64,000 nucleotides of DNA from Sphagnum compactum (taxonomy: Eukaryota > Bryophyta > Sphagnopsida > Sphagnales), in contig OZ234501.1 in the NCBI GenBank assembly GCA_965153455.1, forward strand, positions 7,688,001-7,752,000. The letters run 5' to 3'. Numbering within the stretch: position 1 is the first letter of the stretch; each line of letters starts with the position of its first letter. The position numbers and the translations under genes were made by a program. This document shows, one piece after another, positions 49,415-62,296 of the stretch. Below the pieces are notes generated by a model. That model was not told the origin of the DNA. It saw only the letters and a list, made by a program, of their open reading frames with translations, and did not search any database.

Positions 49415-50241
49415 TTGTATGTTTTGTTTATTTGTTTGGATATGACTACATTGTAACCTTCTCAAACCGATTGAAGGAAAAATATTGAAATTTGTTTTAA
49501 AGTGAATTTTCAACAAATAAATAACTTTGAAATTAAGCCATTTTTTATTGTAATAGTATTGGGATGCATGACCTTACAAGTCATTTCATGTACTTGGGCC
49601 AAGAGCACATGACTCACTAGTTTGCATGAAGACAAATGGTTTGGTGGAGTAGTGACATAATAAATATATTTCATGTCGTGTAATACTTACAATATAAGGT
49701 TGTAGTGGGAATTAAGGGTTGATCTGAAACTTGCAATCGTTTCCTTTGTCAAAGAAGAGGAGAGAACTACCATAGATAAAATTGTATTTGAGTGTAACTT
49801 GACAATAGATCTTGTCTATACACTCAAATAGAAGGCCACCTTAGTCTTCGTGTCTTGAAACCCTATATACATGTTTCATAATTAATGGACAATTTTTTTG
49901 TTTTCATCCCTAAATTTGTCATCTTAATCATCCATGGGCATTGGGAAGTAGTTGAACACAACTAGGTTGATTAGATATGCGAATCTTTTTGTGACCATTG
50001 CCTCGTACATACCCTTTTCCTACATCCATCCATTCACACAAAAGGATTTTGCAAGGACACTTATTTTGTGGAAAATATATATAATGCATAAAAAGACAAG
50101 AACTTGCAAGGGACAAGAAGGCATTTTCTCTTGTCCTTCACCATCAAAATCTCCTTGTCTTACACTAGAATATCTAGGACACAAGGCAAATGAATTAGTT
50201 ATTGGAGGGTGTTGCACTCAACAACACACCAGCAAGGAAGA
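49413..50241. other. Intergenic DNA, nothing recognised
   Basis: An open frame of about 200 codons starts here (49952) but crosses the hairpin and duplication described next, so it is judged non-genic. Confidence 0.45.
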
Positions 50242-50317
50242 CCTTAAAATCAGCCAAGGGTTCCTAAATGCGGGCAGTACAAAGGTACTTCCGCATTTGG
50301 GACCGTTGGCTGATTTT
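50242..50317. repeat. Near-perfect 76-nt hairpin, family-C copy C2
   Basis: TTAAAATCAGCCAAGGGTTC ... is inverted at its other end (... GTTGGCTGATTTTAA) with a loop of about four bases (AAAG) near 50280, few mismatches and one bulge. The arm matches the outer arm of foldback C1 (TCAGC-AAGGGTTC-TA-TGC-GG-AGTACAAA), so it looks like a family-C element reduced to its arms. Confidence 0.8.
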
Positions 50318-50379
50318 AACTTTTGGTGCTTTGGGGTGTTGTCTTTTGTTTGGACTTGGGTCCTTTCTTTTTTTTTGCT

Positions 50380-50575
50380 TGCCTTGTTCCATTGTCGGGT
50401 GTTTTTTCCTTTATTTATTTATTTATTTATTTCACATTATTCCCAACTCATACATACCCTTGTACTCTCTCTAGTTCTTTTTTTCTTCCCTTGTCAGGTG
50501 GCTTTTCCTTTATTTATTTATTTATTTAAAATTATTCCCAACTCATACATGCCCTTGTACTCTCTCTACTTTCCA
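50380..50575. repeat. Direct duplication, ~99-bp period, with TTTA runs
   Basis: Two copies of a segment with GTCGGGTG / GTCAGGTG, then TTTTCCTTTATTTATTTA, then ATTATTCCCAACTCATACAT, then CCCTTGTACTCTCTCTA. The repeated points are 50394 and 50493. Confidence 0.85.
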
Positions 50576-50670
50576 CTCTAGTATTTGCGGTTCAGATTCT
50601 CCATGCTTTTTACTTTCATTATGTCAGTGGCTTTTTTTACAACTACTCAATCTATGCCCGCTTGCTCCAT

Positions 50671-50979
50671 GGGCCACACAGAACCAGCACCCACCAGCAC
50701 ACCATCATCCACTGAATGCCCGTTATTACTTGGTTATGGATGAATGAACGTCAACTGAGTTAATATTTGGTTCCACCTTGGTAACCTATTCTGTAACAAA
50801 TAGGTCTCATATATAAGTAGATAGGTAGGTAGGAAAATAGATATCGTAGATGGTTTATACATAGGTAAAGGCTGTTTTTACTACCTACCTACTAACAACA
50901 TGCTTGTGAGTTGTTAGTAGGTAGGTAGAAAAAAACAAAGCAACTGAACTAACCACCATGGTTAGCTAGGGACCTGGAA
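50671..50979. mobile_element. Family-A MITE, copy A3, right end missing
   Basis: Begins GGGCCACACAGAACCAGCAC and follows A1 in the same orientation through GGTTAGCTAGGGACCTGGA. It then breaks into unrelated sequence, so about 80 bp including the right terminal repeat is lost. Confidence 0.85.
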
Positions 50980-52159
50980 GCTTTTGGGTGAGAGGGCACT
51001 GAACATTATTAAACACCGACTTATTTTAATATAAAAATGGGAGTTTTTCATTGTGTACATGCTCTCTAATACCCTCATCCAAGGACCTTACCAATCACTT
51101 CCTATTTACTCCACATACTGCAGTACCTGGGTGGGTTCTGGGCACACAAGTGTGTGAAATAATTAATGTATTTGAAAATTTAAGATTTATCTTGTGAGTT
51201 TTTAATTTTGGACTTTTCAACATATAACGAATTTACCTATTAAATTCTATAACTTGACTTCAGAGTTCTCTTATTGTCCTTGCGATCCGTCGGTTCTCAA
51301 CTAATGTGCTTATTTGTACTAGGTCACGGTTTGATTCCAGATTCTGCAATTTAAATATTTTATTTTATTTTGCCAACAACACTAATTTATTTCATTTTTT
51401 TTGAAAATATAAAAAAATAATATTAAAAAATTATTATAATTTATTTATGCTGAAGTTGGCTATGTACTACATTACACCAGCACCAGGCTCAGAATGCTTA
51501 CAACACACCCATTGAACATACTCAAAATTCACTCCACTAGTTTCCAATCCTTGCCATACTAGATATATCATCCTTTCTGTCCCTTACCACTTGATCATAA
51601 TCTGTCCCATCTCAACTTTTGTTGGCCTTATGTGTTTAGATTCATTATAGAGTACAGTACCTTAATGGATTTTTGGACCCTAGGTAATAGTAAATCTATT
51701 TTGATACAATGATTTTTGAAAGATCATATTTTTGGCTTGTGTTGAAACTTGAGATTAGCTATAGAGTGTTATAATATCTTGAAGAATTTTGGTTTCTTCT
51801 AGAGGATTTTTTTGGAAGATTATATTTTTGCATGGTGAAATATTTGAGTTTCCATAATTAGTTTCCCTATTGTTAGTTCTAATTCATTGGTTGGGGGTTT
51901 GGTTCTTTCACTTTGATTGGCCCATCACAAAAAACACATTATTGGAACATTGGTCCCACCCTCAATGAACTTGTTAGCAACTCATTGGGTTCCCTCCTTT
52001 CAAAAGCAAACAAAGAAATTGCCCACCTCCCCCACCCAAGCTTCTCATTGACAGTCAAAGGTTTCTTTTTCCTAATGGGTCTTCTTCCTCCCCAATTCTC
52101 TCCTTCCCTAATACCCAACTCTACAACCGTGGGTACCTATTGAGGTCATTGTGGTTGGA
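50980..52159. other. Intergenic DNA; possible tRNA-like B box
   Basis: Mostly unassigned. GGTTTGATTCC at 51328-51338, preceded by AGGTCAC, resembles a decayed polymerase III B box, possibly from a tRNA-derived SINE. The evidence is weak. Confidence 0.3.
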
Positions 52160-52207
52160 AAGCTTCCTTACACTCAAAGGGTAGTAGCCCCCAAGTGTAA
52201 GGAGCTT
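52160..52207. repeat. Short hairpin
   Basis: AAGCTTCCTTACACT (52160-52174) is inverted at 52194-52207 (AGTGTAAGGAGCTT). Nearby words (GGGGAGCTTACAAC) recall the foldback at 8632-8763. Confidence 0.6.
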
Positions 52208-53490
52208 ACATAAATAATACCCCAAATGGGGAGCTTACAACTTACAAATGTACTACCTAAAATGAGGAGCCTTTACCTCCACACTGGATTACAAATTGCT
52301 CTTTCCTAATATGGTAATACCTTTTCAAGTTTTATAGTAATTAAACTAGTTTTGAAAATGTTGATTTCTTTTAGAAATTACTTATTTAAAATGTCAAAAT
52401 TTTGGGAATTGGGTCAATTTTATGAGGTGCATGAATTCTCTATTGCATTGTTTGCCTTCACAATGATTATTATTTAAGGGTTGTAAATGTGATGTCTTGC
52501 ATCAGGTAGGTGTGAACAAAATTAAAGGTCTCTAAAGAGGAGTTAGACAATTCTAAAGATAGAACTTGAGAAGAGAGTCATGGATGTCAAACAAGAGTTA
52601 GGAATGCAGGTTTTTCAAGTGGAAACAACTAAATCCTTTGTTGAGAGAAAGATGAAGAGAGTGGTTAACCTTGGGTTGGAATTGACAACATTGGAGAAAA
52701 TAACTAAAAGAGGAACAACGAAGCCATGCACAACAATATCAAGGAGGACAAAATACAAAATTGGTGGAAATGCAAGAGCCTCTTGCTTCCACCCAATCCA
52801 CAATTGTAAAGCAAGGATCCACTAATTGATAAGATCTCTTTGTCCTATGATTTGGTGGAACATTATCTTTCCCTAGTTTTGCAAAAAGAAATAGAAGAAA
52901 ATGTTGTGGAAGGTTTCCTTTTGTTAGAGGTTCAAAGTCAAAAAAGGCTACTTACATTTACTATCAAATTTCCATAAATTATCATTTTATTATCAAAGTG
53001 GATTTTGAAAAATAAAATAATTATTTAACACTTGAGTGCCAAACTTGAAAAGGTCCTATGATATTTCAAAGGACCACTATTTGATACCATTGGCCCCGAG
53101 CCAAAACAAAATTAAATGAAAATTTGCAATCATGATTGCACAACTATATAACAATTAGATAAGAATGGTCATATCCACAATGAGAGGTTTTGTCTCTAGG
53201 GACATCCTTCCTTTGTTCGTGCTTCCATTTGGTTAAAGGTCTTCCAAAATGTAAAAATGACCAATAGGATCAATGTGGTTTTCAAGGACAATTTTTTGGA
53301 CTTTTTGGACAATTTTTTTGGGAAAGTTTAGGTTTCCTAGTGTAAGTTTGAAACCTTGTTTTTCATGATGAAAATTGTACTCCATCCAAAGTACAGTGTA
53401 CAGGCCACTTTACTACTATTGGTGGACCTGTTCTATGACCATCTCCACCCACAGACCCAAGCTTCTAGTGATGTTTGTCGCACGGAACAT
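52208..53490. other. Intergenic DNA, nothing firmly recognised
   Basis: No domain could be named with confidence; possible retrotransposon debris. Confidence 0.35.
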
Positions 53491-53673
53491 ACATAGTGTA
53501 TTAATTGTTTCCCAATCCTCATCCATAAACATTGAAAATAGGACACTATAAACATAGTGTATTAATTGTGTCCCAATGCTCACCCGTAAACATTGAAAAT
53601 AGGACACTATAAACATAGTGTATTAATTGTGTCCCAATGCTCATCCGGAAACATTGATTATAGGACACTATAA
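53491..53673. repeat. 61-bp tandem repeat, three copies
   Basis: Units start at 53491, 53552 and 53613, each ACATAGTGTATTAATTGTG, then CCCAATGCTCATCC, then AAACATTGAAAATAGGACAC. Copies are very similar, so the array is young. Confidence 0.9.
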
Positions 53674-54289
53674 AGCGAGAAACTATTGAAATTCAACCGC
53701 TTAAGCCAATCATTATAACCAACCAATCAAGTGCAATCATTTTAAATTGTGATGAAGGAGCACTAGATAGATCGTGTGCAAATTTAGTTGCCAAAAGAAC
53801 GTATATGAACCCAAAACCAACATATAAATGATCTACTTTGAAATATGCTGGGAGGTCACTAATGGACTCTGAGGATGTGTATGGTGTTGGAGTGTGATAT
53901 CAGGCCAATAAACTCAACAAGTTGCTAGCATTCATCCATGGTCACCTTGCAAGTGGATGTGGGTTGGATTCACCCCTAGCCTAGATTGTCCAAAGTCTTC
54001 ACCTAGAATATAACCAACCCAGCTAAAGTTGGGGTCAGTGGGCAATGGGTAACCGGTCCTACACGTCCTGACTGGAATTGGGTGGTTCTTGTTAAAAGCT
54101 GCCCGTTCTGGGCAGACCTTTCCCGAAGGCGATCTTTACATATGATTGTAGCCAATAATGAAGATAAACAATCCCCCATGGCATCCATTATTTGACTGCT
54201 TGCAAAATGAAGCATTCAACTTTGCAATTTATCCTTCAACGTCGTTGACCATATATCACAAACATTCACCTTGCTTATCAAAGAAATGG
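53674..54289. other. Intergenic DNA, nothing recognised
   Basis: Unassigned; slightly higher GC at 54000-54130 without a recognised gene. Confidence 0.4.
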
Positions 54290-54665
54290 AAGGCTTTGCC
54301 ATAGACCACAACAAACAAGCATAAACGCACAAACCCAATGGGTTACCAAATCTCACACTTTGCCATAGACCATAACACAAACATAAATCCCAATGAGTTC
54401 ATCAACTTACACATTGCCTTAACATAAAAACACAAACATAAACCCATTAGTTCCATCAATTTAAAGGCTTTACAATAGAGCTCATGACACATACACATGC
54501 ACCTTGTTTAGCAAGGAAATTGAAGGCTCTACCATAGATCACAACACACAATTATAAACCCCGAAGGTCCACCAAATTTCACATTCTGTTATAGACCACA
54601 ACACACAAATACAAATGCCATAGGTCCATGAGATTGAATGTTTTGCCATAGACCACAACATGTTA
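54290..54665. repeat. Degenerate ~55-64-bp tandem repeat, block 1
   Basis: TTTGCCATAGACCACAACAC ... ACAAATATAAACCC ... GGTCCATCAA recurs at irregular 54-64-bp spacing (for example at 54298, 54362, 54528, 54641). Block 2 lies at 55395-55660. Confidence 0.65.
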
Positions 54666-55049
54666 ATATAAATCCATTGTCACAAGCATGGACTATAAAG
54701 ACATATGATGAGAAGATATGTTTAAGTTTAAATCCAAAACACAAAACAAAGGAATCAAATCAAGAACACAAATGTTGAAGCCAAAACAAATGTGTAAAAT
54801 CGAAATACAAATAAATCTTTATTGCAACGAAGTAAGAAAACATAAACATGAAAAGAATAGAACAAGGCTATGGTGTGAGATTGTATTTCAAATTGGTGTT
54901 GAATAGACTAAATGTAATGGGGTCCTACCTTTATTTATACCCCTTTAGGGACTTTGCTCAAAAAAACTTCCATACAAATTGTCATGTGCCCATTGATAGT
55001 ATAAGCTTTTAAAGATATTTTTAAACTACAAATGAATTACAAGTTCATT

Positions 55050-55265
55050 AAGATTTAACTAAAAATGAACTAAGAATTAATAATGAATCAACTAAAAGTT
55101 AATTAAAAATGAACTATAAGTGGATTAAAAATATTAGAAATGAACTATGATTTAATTAGAAGTGAATTGTGAGTTAATTAATAATGACCTAAAAATTAAC
55201 TAAAAATGAATTGGGAGTTCATTAGGAATGAACTAAAAATTAACTATGAATCATGGATGAACATT
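55050..55265. repeat. Degenerate AT-rich short repeat
   Basis: Words AAAAATGAACTA and AGTTAATTA alternate with spacing of roughly 30-45 bp. Confidence 0.5.
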
Positions 55266-55394
55266 CATATGAATGAACTTTATTTTTCATATGAAAGTGT
55301 TTTCCATGACATTAATTATTAATCATGATTGACATTTATATGAATGAATTCCATTTGTCATGTGAAAGTGGTGTTCATGACAGCCATGGGTCTA

Positions 55395-55660
55395 TCAAAT
55401 TCAGTGTTTTGCCATAGATCATAATAGACAAATGTAAACACCATGGCTCTATCAAATTGAATGTTAGATCACAACACATAAATAGAAACCCCATTGGGTC
55501 CATCAAATTGAAGGTATTATTATAACATAAACACACAAATAAAAGCGAGCATTGGGGTGCATAAAATTGGAAGCTCTTCCATAGACCACAAAACACAAAT
55601 AGAAACCCCATTGGGTCCATCAAATTAATGTTTTGCCATAGCATAAACAAACAAACAAAA
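55395..55660. repeat. Degenerate ~55-bp tandem repeat, block 2
   Basis: Same unit as 54290-54665 (TTTTGCCATAGAT ... CCATTGGGTCCATCAAATT), separated from it by unrelated AT-rich DNA. Confidence 0.65.
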
Positions 55661-58600
55661 AACCCATTTTCTTTCTATGTTCAATCAAAAAACAAATTGT
55701 ACGACTCCTTATATGGATGCACCCACCTTTTGATCTTAGACACTTTGCCTATGGCAACTTGATTGCCCATTGAATTTTGAATTTCTCTGCCCATCATATG
55801 ATATTTTTGCACTTCTTCCCATCAAGGTCAAACTTTTACTTCTTTGAAGGCAAATTAAAAAGCATGTGAAAATGTAGATTACAAATCAATAATGTGCCTA
55901 GGGTCTATCGATTGAGGAATGGCCTCATGAACATCAATGTTGATAAGAGGTGTGTGTTCATTTCCAACATAAATGTTCAAAACTAGAATGCCAACATATT
56001 TTTCAAAAACAATAGCCTTGCTCCAACAAGAAGGAACTTGGGCCCATTAGAAGATCTATATAACCTCAAAAACATTCTCAAATAATATAAAAGATAAAGA
56101 GGCATTGTGAGATTCGAGTTTTTAGAGGAATTGAAATATTGGAAAATCAAATAAGACATAAAGGATGCATAGCTTTTAGATGAAAGAGCTTCATTAAAAA
56201 AATAAAAAAATAAACTAGAAAAACAAACCTATGTAGATCAAAGACTAAAAAGACAAACATGAAAATTAAAAACCATCGAAACAAATGCAAAAATCCTTTC
56301 CTTTAAAAAAAAAAAACATTTATATATTAAGAAAATAAAGACCAAAATTAGTCACATGTTATCTAGTTTTTGCTTGCCTTGCACCAAAAACACATTACAA
56401 TAAAAGTAGATGAAAAGCTAAGAACTAGAAAACTACATTGATCTTTCCACAAGCAAAGTTTGCAAGTAAATACTTCCAACATTGCAGTGAGTAAATGCAA
56501 AATTGTACTTGCCATGCACCATTGAGGCCCAATTCGTCCAACATTTCTCCACCATGGCAAAATCTATCATGAATGTAATATTTCAAAGCTAAAAGGACCA
56601 CTCTAATAAACCTACACAATTCCATATGCTTACAATCCTACTTCAAGATACACAAAATTTGTAAGTTTTGCTATGCCAACACTTATCTTGCTACCATAGT
56701 AGTAGTCATTTCAACTTTCAAGAATTTCAAAGGAATGATAAACCTAATGTTGGATTGTTATCACAAACTCCCCCAATTACTTGGCTGATTTTTAGCTTAA
56801 TTCTCATTGTGAGAATTGGCGAGTGTTAGACATCATGATACTTGAGTTGATAACCCACCTATCAATTTTTACTCGAGCTAATAACCAATACAATGAAAAA
56901 TAGTTGTTTTTTTTTTAAATTATAAAAAGTTGAAAACTAGATGGTGTCGATGGGAAAACCTAAATCCAATTCTCAAGTTAGGGTTTACGGTCTAAGGGTA
57001 TAGGGGTCTAGCTAGGGTCTAAATTATAGAATCGTAAGTGAAGTTGATTGAACTAGGGTTTTAAGGTTACATCTTCTGGCTAGGTGTTGAGCTTGTGTTC
57101 CAAGCTTTTTGTGTTTTGTGTAGTTTTTGTTTGTTTTGTTGTTGTTTTGTGCTTAGATTTTGTAAGGTGTTTTGGGTTTTTGCATGACAAAAACTACTCT
57201 TATTTTTCCATATTCTTTTCTCTCCCTTTCTTTCTTGCTTTGCCTTCTTTTGTTGTTCTACCTTTTACATTGTGGTTTTGCCTTCATCACTTTGTTCAAG
57301 TACTCTACTTTGTTTTATTTTTTTCATCATCATTTCATTATCACTTCTTTGTTTTGAGTTTATACTTGTTGCCTTGTGCTTGACCCCCCTTCCTTTTCAC
57401 ATTTGCATGTCTTGAAGCTTTTGGACCTTGAACATTAACATCAACCTTTTTTTTTTGAGGATTTATTTGGTTTTTTTTTTTTTTTTTTTTCCTTTGTAGC
57501 TTTTGTTATTTTTTTGTTTTATCTTTATTTTTTTATTTTGATTTTCGTTTTAGATCTTTTTGTTGTTGTTGTTGTTGTTGTTTAAAAGAAAATTTGTTTT
57601 TATTGTTGTTCAATTATATTTTTTTTCATGTTTATTCGTTTTTTTAATTTGTGGTTTCTTATAATAGTTTTTAGCATGTTATTTTTTGTGTAAAAATTTG
57701 TTCTACAAAAAAATTAACATTTCCATTTCATATGCATTGTAAAACAAATATTTGCATTTTCTCACAATGAGGAGAGGAGATTAGAAATGTGACTACTTTG
57801 TTTTGTAAATTTTTGAACTTTGATTTTTCAAGGTTGACAAAGTTTGTTAGATCATATAGTTTTTTTCCCCTCTACCCTTCAAGTTGCATTCTTTTGTGAA
57901 ATTTGCAAAATAGAACAATTATTTAAGAATGAAAATAGAATTCAATTGAGAATGCATGTGAAATATTCATGAATGAAGGAAAAATGGAATAATAACCTTT
58001 GCAAGAAAAAAATGAGGGGAATGCAAGTTTGCAAACATAAATCAATATAAATCCAAAAGTGCAAAAGAAACATTGAAAATACATCTTCAAAAATTGCATG
58101 CTCAAAGGAAAAATATGAATATTGCATAATAGGAATGCATAAATTGTGTTCAATTGTTTCTTGTGTGAATGACAACAAATATGTTGTTACATTGTGCACA
58201 AACCATATGTTGTATTTTTTATTGCAATAGTCCAATCATAGTTCCAAACCCAAAGAACTAAAATAAGAAAAAATTGAATCTTGTAAAAGAATAAAATGGA
58301 AATAAAAATATTGGAAAAAATGTGGATATAGACCATTTTCTTATTGCAAAAAGATTTGGAAAGGAAGTGAACAACCATTTGAAAGGATAAGTGGAAAATC
58401 AAAAGGCCTAATGTCACATGTGTATGGAAGTTCAATCTCCAATTTTGTTATTGCATAATATCGTTTCAAAAAAAATGAGGTGTAGTAAAAAGAGATTCTG
58501 GAAAACCTTGGCCTTTTAATTGTAAAAAATCATTGATATATACAAGTTGTGAAAATCGTGTGGTTGAAATGCTTGACTATGCATTTGTGTCCAAAAGATT

Positions 58601-59639
58601 TTTTTCCTTGCAAAAAATAATTAAAAAAATAGATATTGCTTAAGTTGGTGGAAAAAAACAAAACATTTATGTGTTTACTCAATTTGGCAAAATGTTATTA
58701 TGCAATTGCAAGCTTTACTTTGTGGATGCCAAATGCTCATGATATTTTTGCATTTGCAATAGACCTTTCGGGAAGTAATTGACAACCAAAAACATAATAC
58801 CATAAAACCTTTTGAAGTTACAAAAACTACAAGGCAATATCTAACCAAAAACTAAATTAAGTTGTTGAAACAATATAATTCAAGGAAGAAAATCATTATC
58901 CATATGAAAGATGAAGGATCCAATTTAGGTACTATGTTCATTGCACAAAAATTAATTATAAGTTGTGAAATATTAGGTTTAGAGGAAAGTTTTTAAGATA
59001 GTTCTTTTGGCGCCACATTTTCTAAGGCATGCAAATATGTAACAACAAATGAAAAAGTCAACAAAAGCTTCAAATATGTATTTATATACAAGTGCATAAA
59101 CTTAGCCCAAGAAATTTGGGAAAGGTAGGCAAGAATGGAATAAAACATGTGTTGATTTTGGTTTTCGTTCAAGAAAATTTAATACCCTAATGAAAACACA
59201 GTAATTTTCAATTTGAAAACATTTTTTTGTTCTTTTGAAAATTTTGCCAATTTGGAGAGACCCATGAAGTGTTATGAGGAGATTAGTCGAAGTGCCATTA
59301 CCATTGACATGGAACATTACTAAAATTATTGTTGACTACATTATCTATGTTGTATTTGCTTGTGTTTTCAACAATGTCAAGGTTATTAGTTGCTAAACAA
59401 TGGATTACATTTTGTCATATCTATGAGTTTAAAATTGAAGGAAGAAATTTAAATGTTAATTTCTATAACTTAATGGAAGAGGATTCAAATTTTGCTATTG
59501 AGTTAGCTTGTTTAACTTCCAACATTAAAAATAATTTTTGTGGTGTATTGGATTTTGTAAATTAAAAGATATGAAGGGAAAACGATCGTAATATGTTTTC
59601 CTGATATTAAGTACTAAGTTTAAGACCTTTCATGTTGTA
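55661..59639. other. AT-rich intergenic DNA with simple repeats
   Basis: No gene recognised in 4 kb. Contains T20 at 57471-57490 and (TTG)7 at about 57560-57581. A 78-residue frame at 59329-59565 may be a distal part of the hAT remnant that follows, but no motif is clear. Confidence 0.4.
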
Positions 59640-60130
59640 TCCTCATTTACTAATCGTGAAGAAGATGTGATCTTTTTTTTAAAAAAATGATAGAAAGTCT
59701 CTTATATCCTATGCTTCTTAAATGTCATCATCATTTGGGTCCCTTGATTGAATTTGAAACTAACATTGCTAACCAAGGAGTTGACAAATATTAGAATTTG
59801 AATTTTTCAAATGACAACAAAAGTAAGTGAGTCAAAAATGGAGCTTGTCAATTGGAAGTTCTTGATTTTCAAACAGTATCAAGTGAACATGAAAGATATC
59901 AACCATCCTCTTCAATGGTGGGCAAAACATGAGACTTTATTTCCTATTATTGGATTTCTTGTTTGTCAAACTTGAAGGATTGTTAAATTACATATTGAGA
60001 TTGAAAGGATCTTTCCTTTGGTTGAAATATTTACTAATGTAAAAGGGTCATGTCCAATCAAACAATTTGGAATTGTTGTTTTTAGTGAACAATATTTAGC
60101 ACAATGACCCGAGAGTTGATTGTAAATTGC
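59640..60130 (+). pseudogene. hAT transposase C-terminal (dimerisation) remnant
   Basis: From about 59892 the frame gives NHPLQWWAKHETLFPIIGFL, then a TGA, then IEIERIFPLVEIFTN (to about 60040). Tryptophan-rich PLxWW followed by a conserved I-E-x-E-R-x-F segment is the signature of the hAT C-terminal dimerisation domain. Decayed sequence upstream (from about 59640) may be more of the same protein in shifted frames. No BED finger, DDE residues or terminal repeats were found. The family-A MITEs have hAT-type 8-bp duplications, but no link between them and this remnant is shown. Confidence 0.7.
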
Positions 60131-62296
60131 CTTTTAGCCTTAGTATAACTAATTGAGATTGACACACATGTGGAAGAGGAGTTTGAAAAGTTTCAAATTG
60201 TCTTTGAAAAGAATGAAGTTAAAGAGATATACAATTTTGATAGAAAATATTGTTATAACTTTTTCATCAATTTTTAATACCTAATTTTATTTTTCAAATC
60301 TTTTTCAATTTGAAATGCAAAAAAATCCTTTTTTCAGTAAAAACAAATGAAATTGTGAGTACTATTTGGAGATACCCAAATGTTCAAGTAGATTTCTGAG
60401 AACCAACACCTTTGAGTTTAGTTTTAAAAATCATGATATCTTGTCCAGTTCTCACAAACCGAAAAAAAAAGAGAGGAATTGGGCTGATTCTTACAACTCT
60501 ATGAAAAAACCAAAACCAACAGTTCTCACAAAGTGTGAGAACTAACTGACATTGGAATAAAAGAATTCCAATTGCAGCATATTGGCAATAAATCTCGAAG
60601 GAGAAGGAGATTTTGGTGATCCAAAGAGTTCACTCAACTACAAACTGACAAACTCGTAGCATCATGTGGTTGAAGAGTCAGCAATGGAAACTTTTGCTTG
60701 AATGCAAAATGGGCCCTAGAGCTTCATGATTGGAATCACTGCTGTGATATCAGGTATACACCAAGGTCTAGGGTAATATCTTGTAGACACCAGTGCCGAG
60801 CAGTTATTAGAAACAGAAACTGCATACACTCAAAAGTATTGCAAGTAGCGAGGGGCAACTAGGGTGGTCATGCATTATGGATAAGATAAATACAATTGAC
60901 TTCTAAGTCAATTGCTTAAATTGAGAAAATTAGTCATATCTGATGAGTCCAATGAGCAACAACTCAAGTGAAAACCTGCAAAAATTTCAGCGGTTTTTTG
61001 GTAGACAAGCCAAGACTTGACATGGGTCAAAGTCATATGGTAGACATGTGGAAACTCATTTACAACCAGTTCAAAACATAGGTTAGATTTGGTATATGGC
61101 TGAAAATCTCAGAGGACACTCTCAGGATCACATGTGAACTGGATCTGAACAGGTTCTAGAGATTCACAGGTATCATATATCAGGTTAATACTGTGAGATC
61201 TTATTACAGCCTTCCAACTGTTATAACCTTTATATAAGCTTCCAACTATTATAGTTTTCAGATATTAAGAGTTGTACAAATCAGATAAAGACAACAGTTA
61301 GGAAAGGATTACTCAGGAAGGTTTTCCATCATGATCCAAAGGATTAAACTTGCAAAGAATGAAGCACACACCCCTCACCCAACCACTCTAAATAAAAACC
61401 AAACAACAGACCACCACACCATGCACATCCTCATGAAAACAATTCTGGATATGAAGCTTACAGATAGAAGTGCAGAACCAGTCACAGCTCTTAATTCTTC
61501 CAGTCCAGAGCCAAGAACCAGACTGGCAAAAATGGACTTCAACAAGCCTTCACAAAAACACCAGCACAGGAAGATCAAATTAGTTGGCATTAATATACCA
61601 AGAAAATTGTTCACAGTGAAACATTGGTAGTTGAGTAGACAACATATTGATAACCCACTGGAGCATAAATTTCCTTCTTGATATGAAGTGCATGGTATAG
61701 GACATCTGGAACAGTCTCAACTCTTGCTCATTAACATATCCAGAAGATACCTCGCAAAGAACCAAAACTGACAGAAAAAGAAGACCCCAAATGAGACAAT
61801 GCAAAACTATGCAGAGCATAGGAAAGCTCAAAAGGATTCTTTATCACCATAATAAAAGTGCTTCACAGTGAAGTAGAAACAGTTCACTAGGCAACATGGT
61901 AGATGCACGGCTGGAATATCCATGTCTTTTCCAAATATTCAAATTGTGACTCTCTGAAGGAATGACCTCCAAAACCATGAATGGTAGATAATGGTTGTGT
62001 CACATGTAGGACAAGTGACACAAAAATTTGTCAACTGAATGACAGTAAAAATGTGAGGTCTTCTGACCTTCTACATCAGATTTCTTTCGTCTGTCTGTGG
62101 AAGAAAAAAATTCCAACTCCAGATCAAGATGTCTTGCACTTTTAGTGACTGCTAGAAATCAAAACTTAAAAAAAAAAGGTCATGAATGAATGAACTCTCA
62201 AATTCTTAATCTATAAGGACACACTGCAGGTCACGATGCCTGGTAGCTGGAAAGATACAATTGTCTGATATATGGTTAGTGTAATAAAATACTTGT
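60131..62296. other. Intergenic DNA and 3' flank of the MATE gene
   Basis: More balanced base composition than the rest of the window. The part next to 62297 should hold the 3' UTR of the minus-strand MATE gene. No canonical AATAAA was seen on that strand close to the stop. Frames at 61331-61831 have no recognised domain. Confidence 0.4.

Noticed and set aside
49952-50581. Longest open frame in the window (209 codons, plus strand)
   Set aside because: It runs through the 76-nt hairpin and the 99-bp duplication with TTTATTTA runs; it has no recognisable domain and its composition follows the repeats.
53040-53410. Possible second integrase-like fragment
   Set aside because: A few words recall a retrotransposon integrase but no catalytic residues or motif order could be confirmed.
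61331-61831. Open frames on both strands near 61.3-61.8 kb
   Set aside because: No known domain, no splice context; probably chance frames in the 3' flank of the MATE gene.
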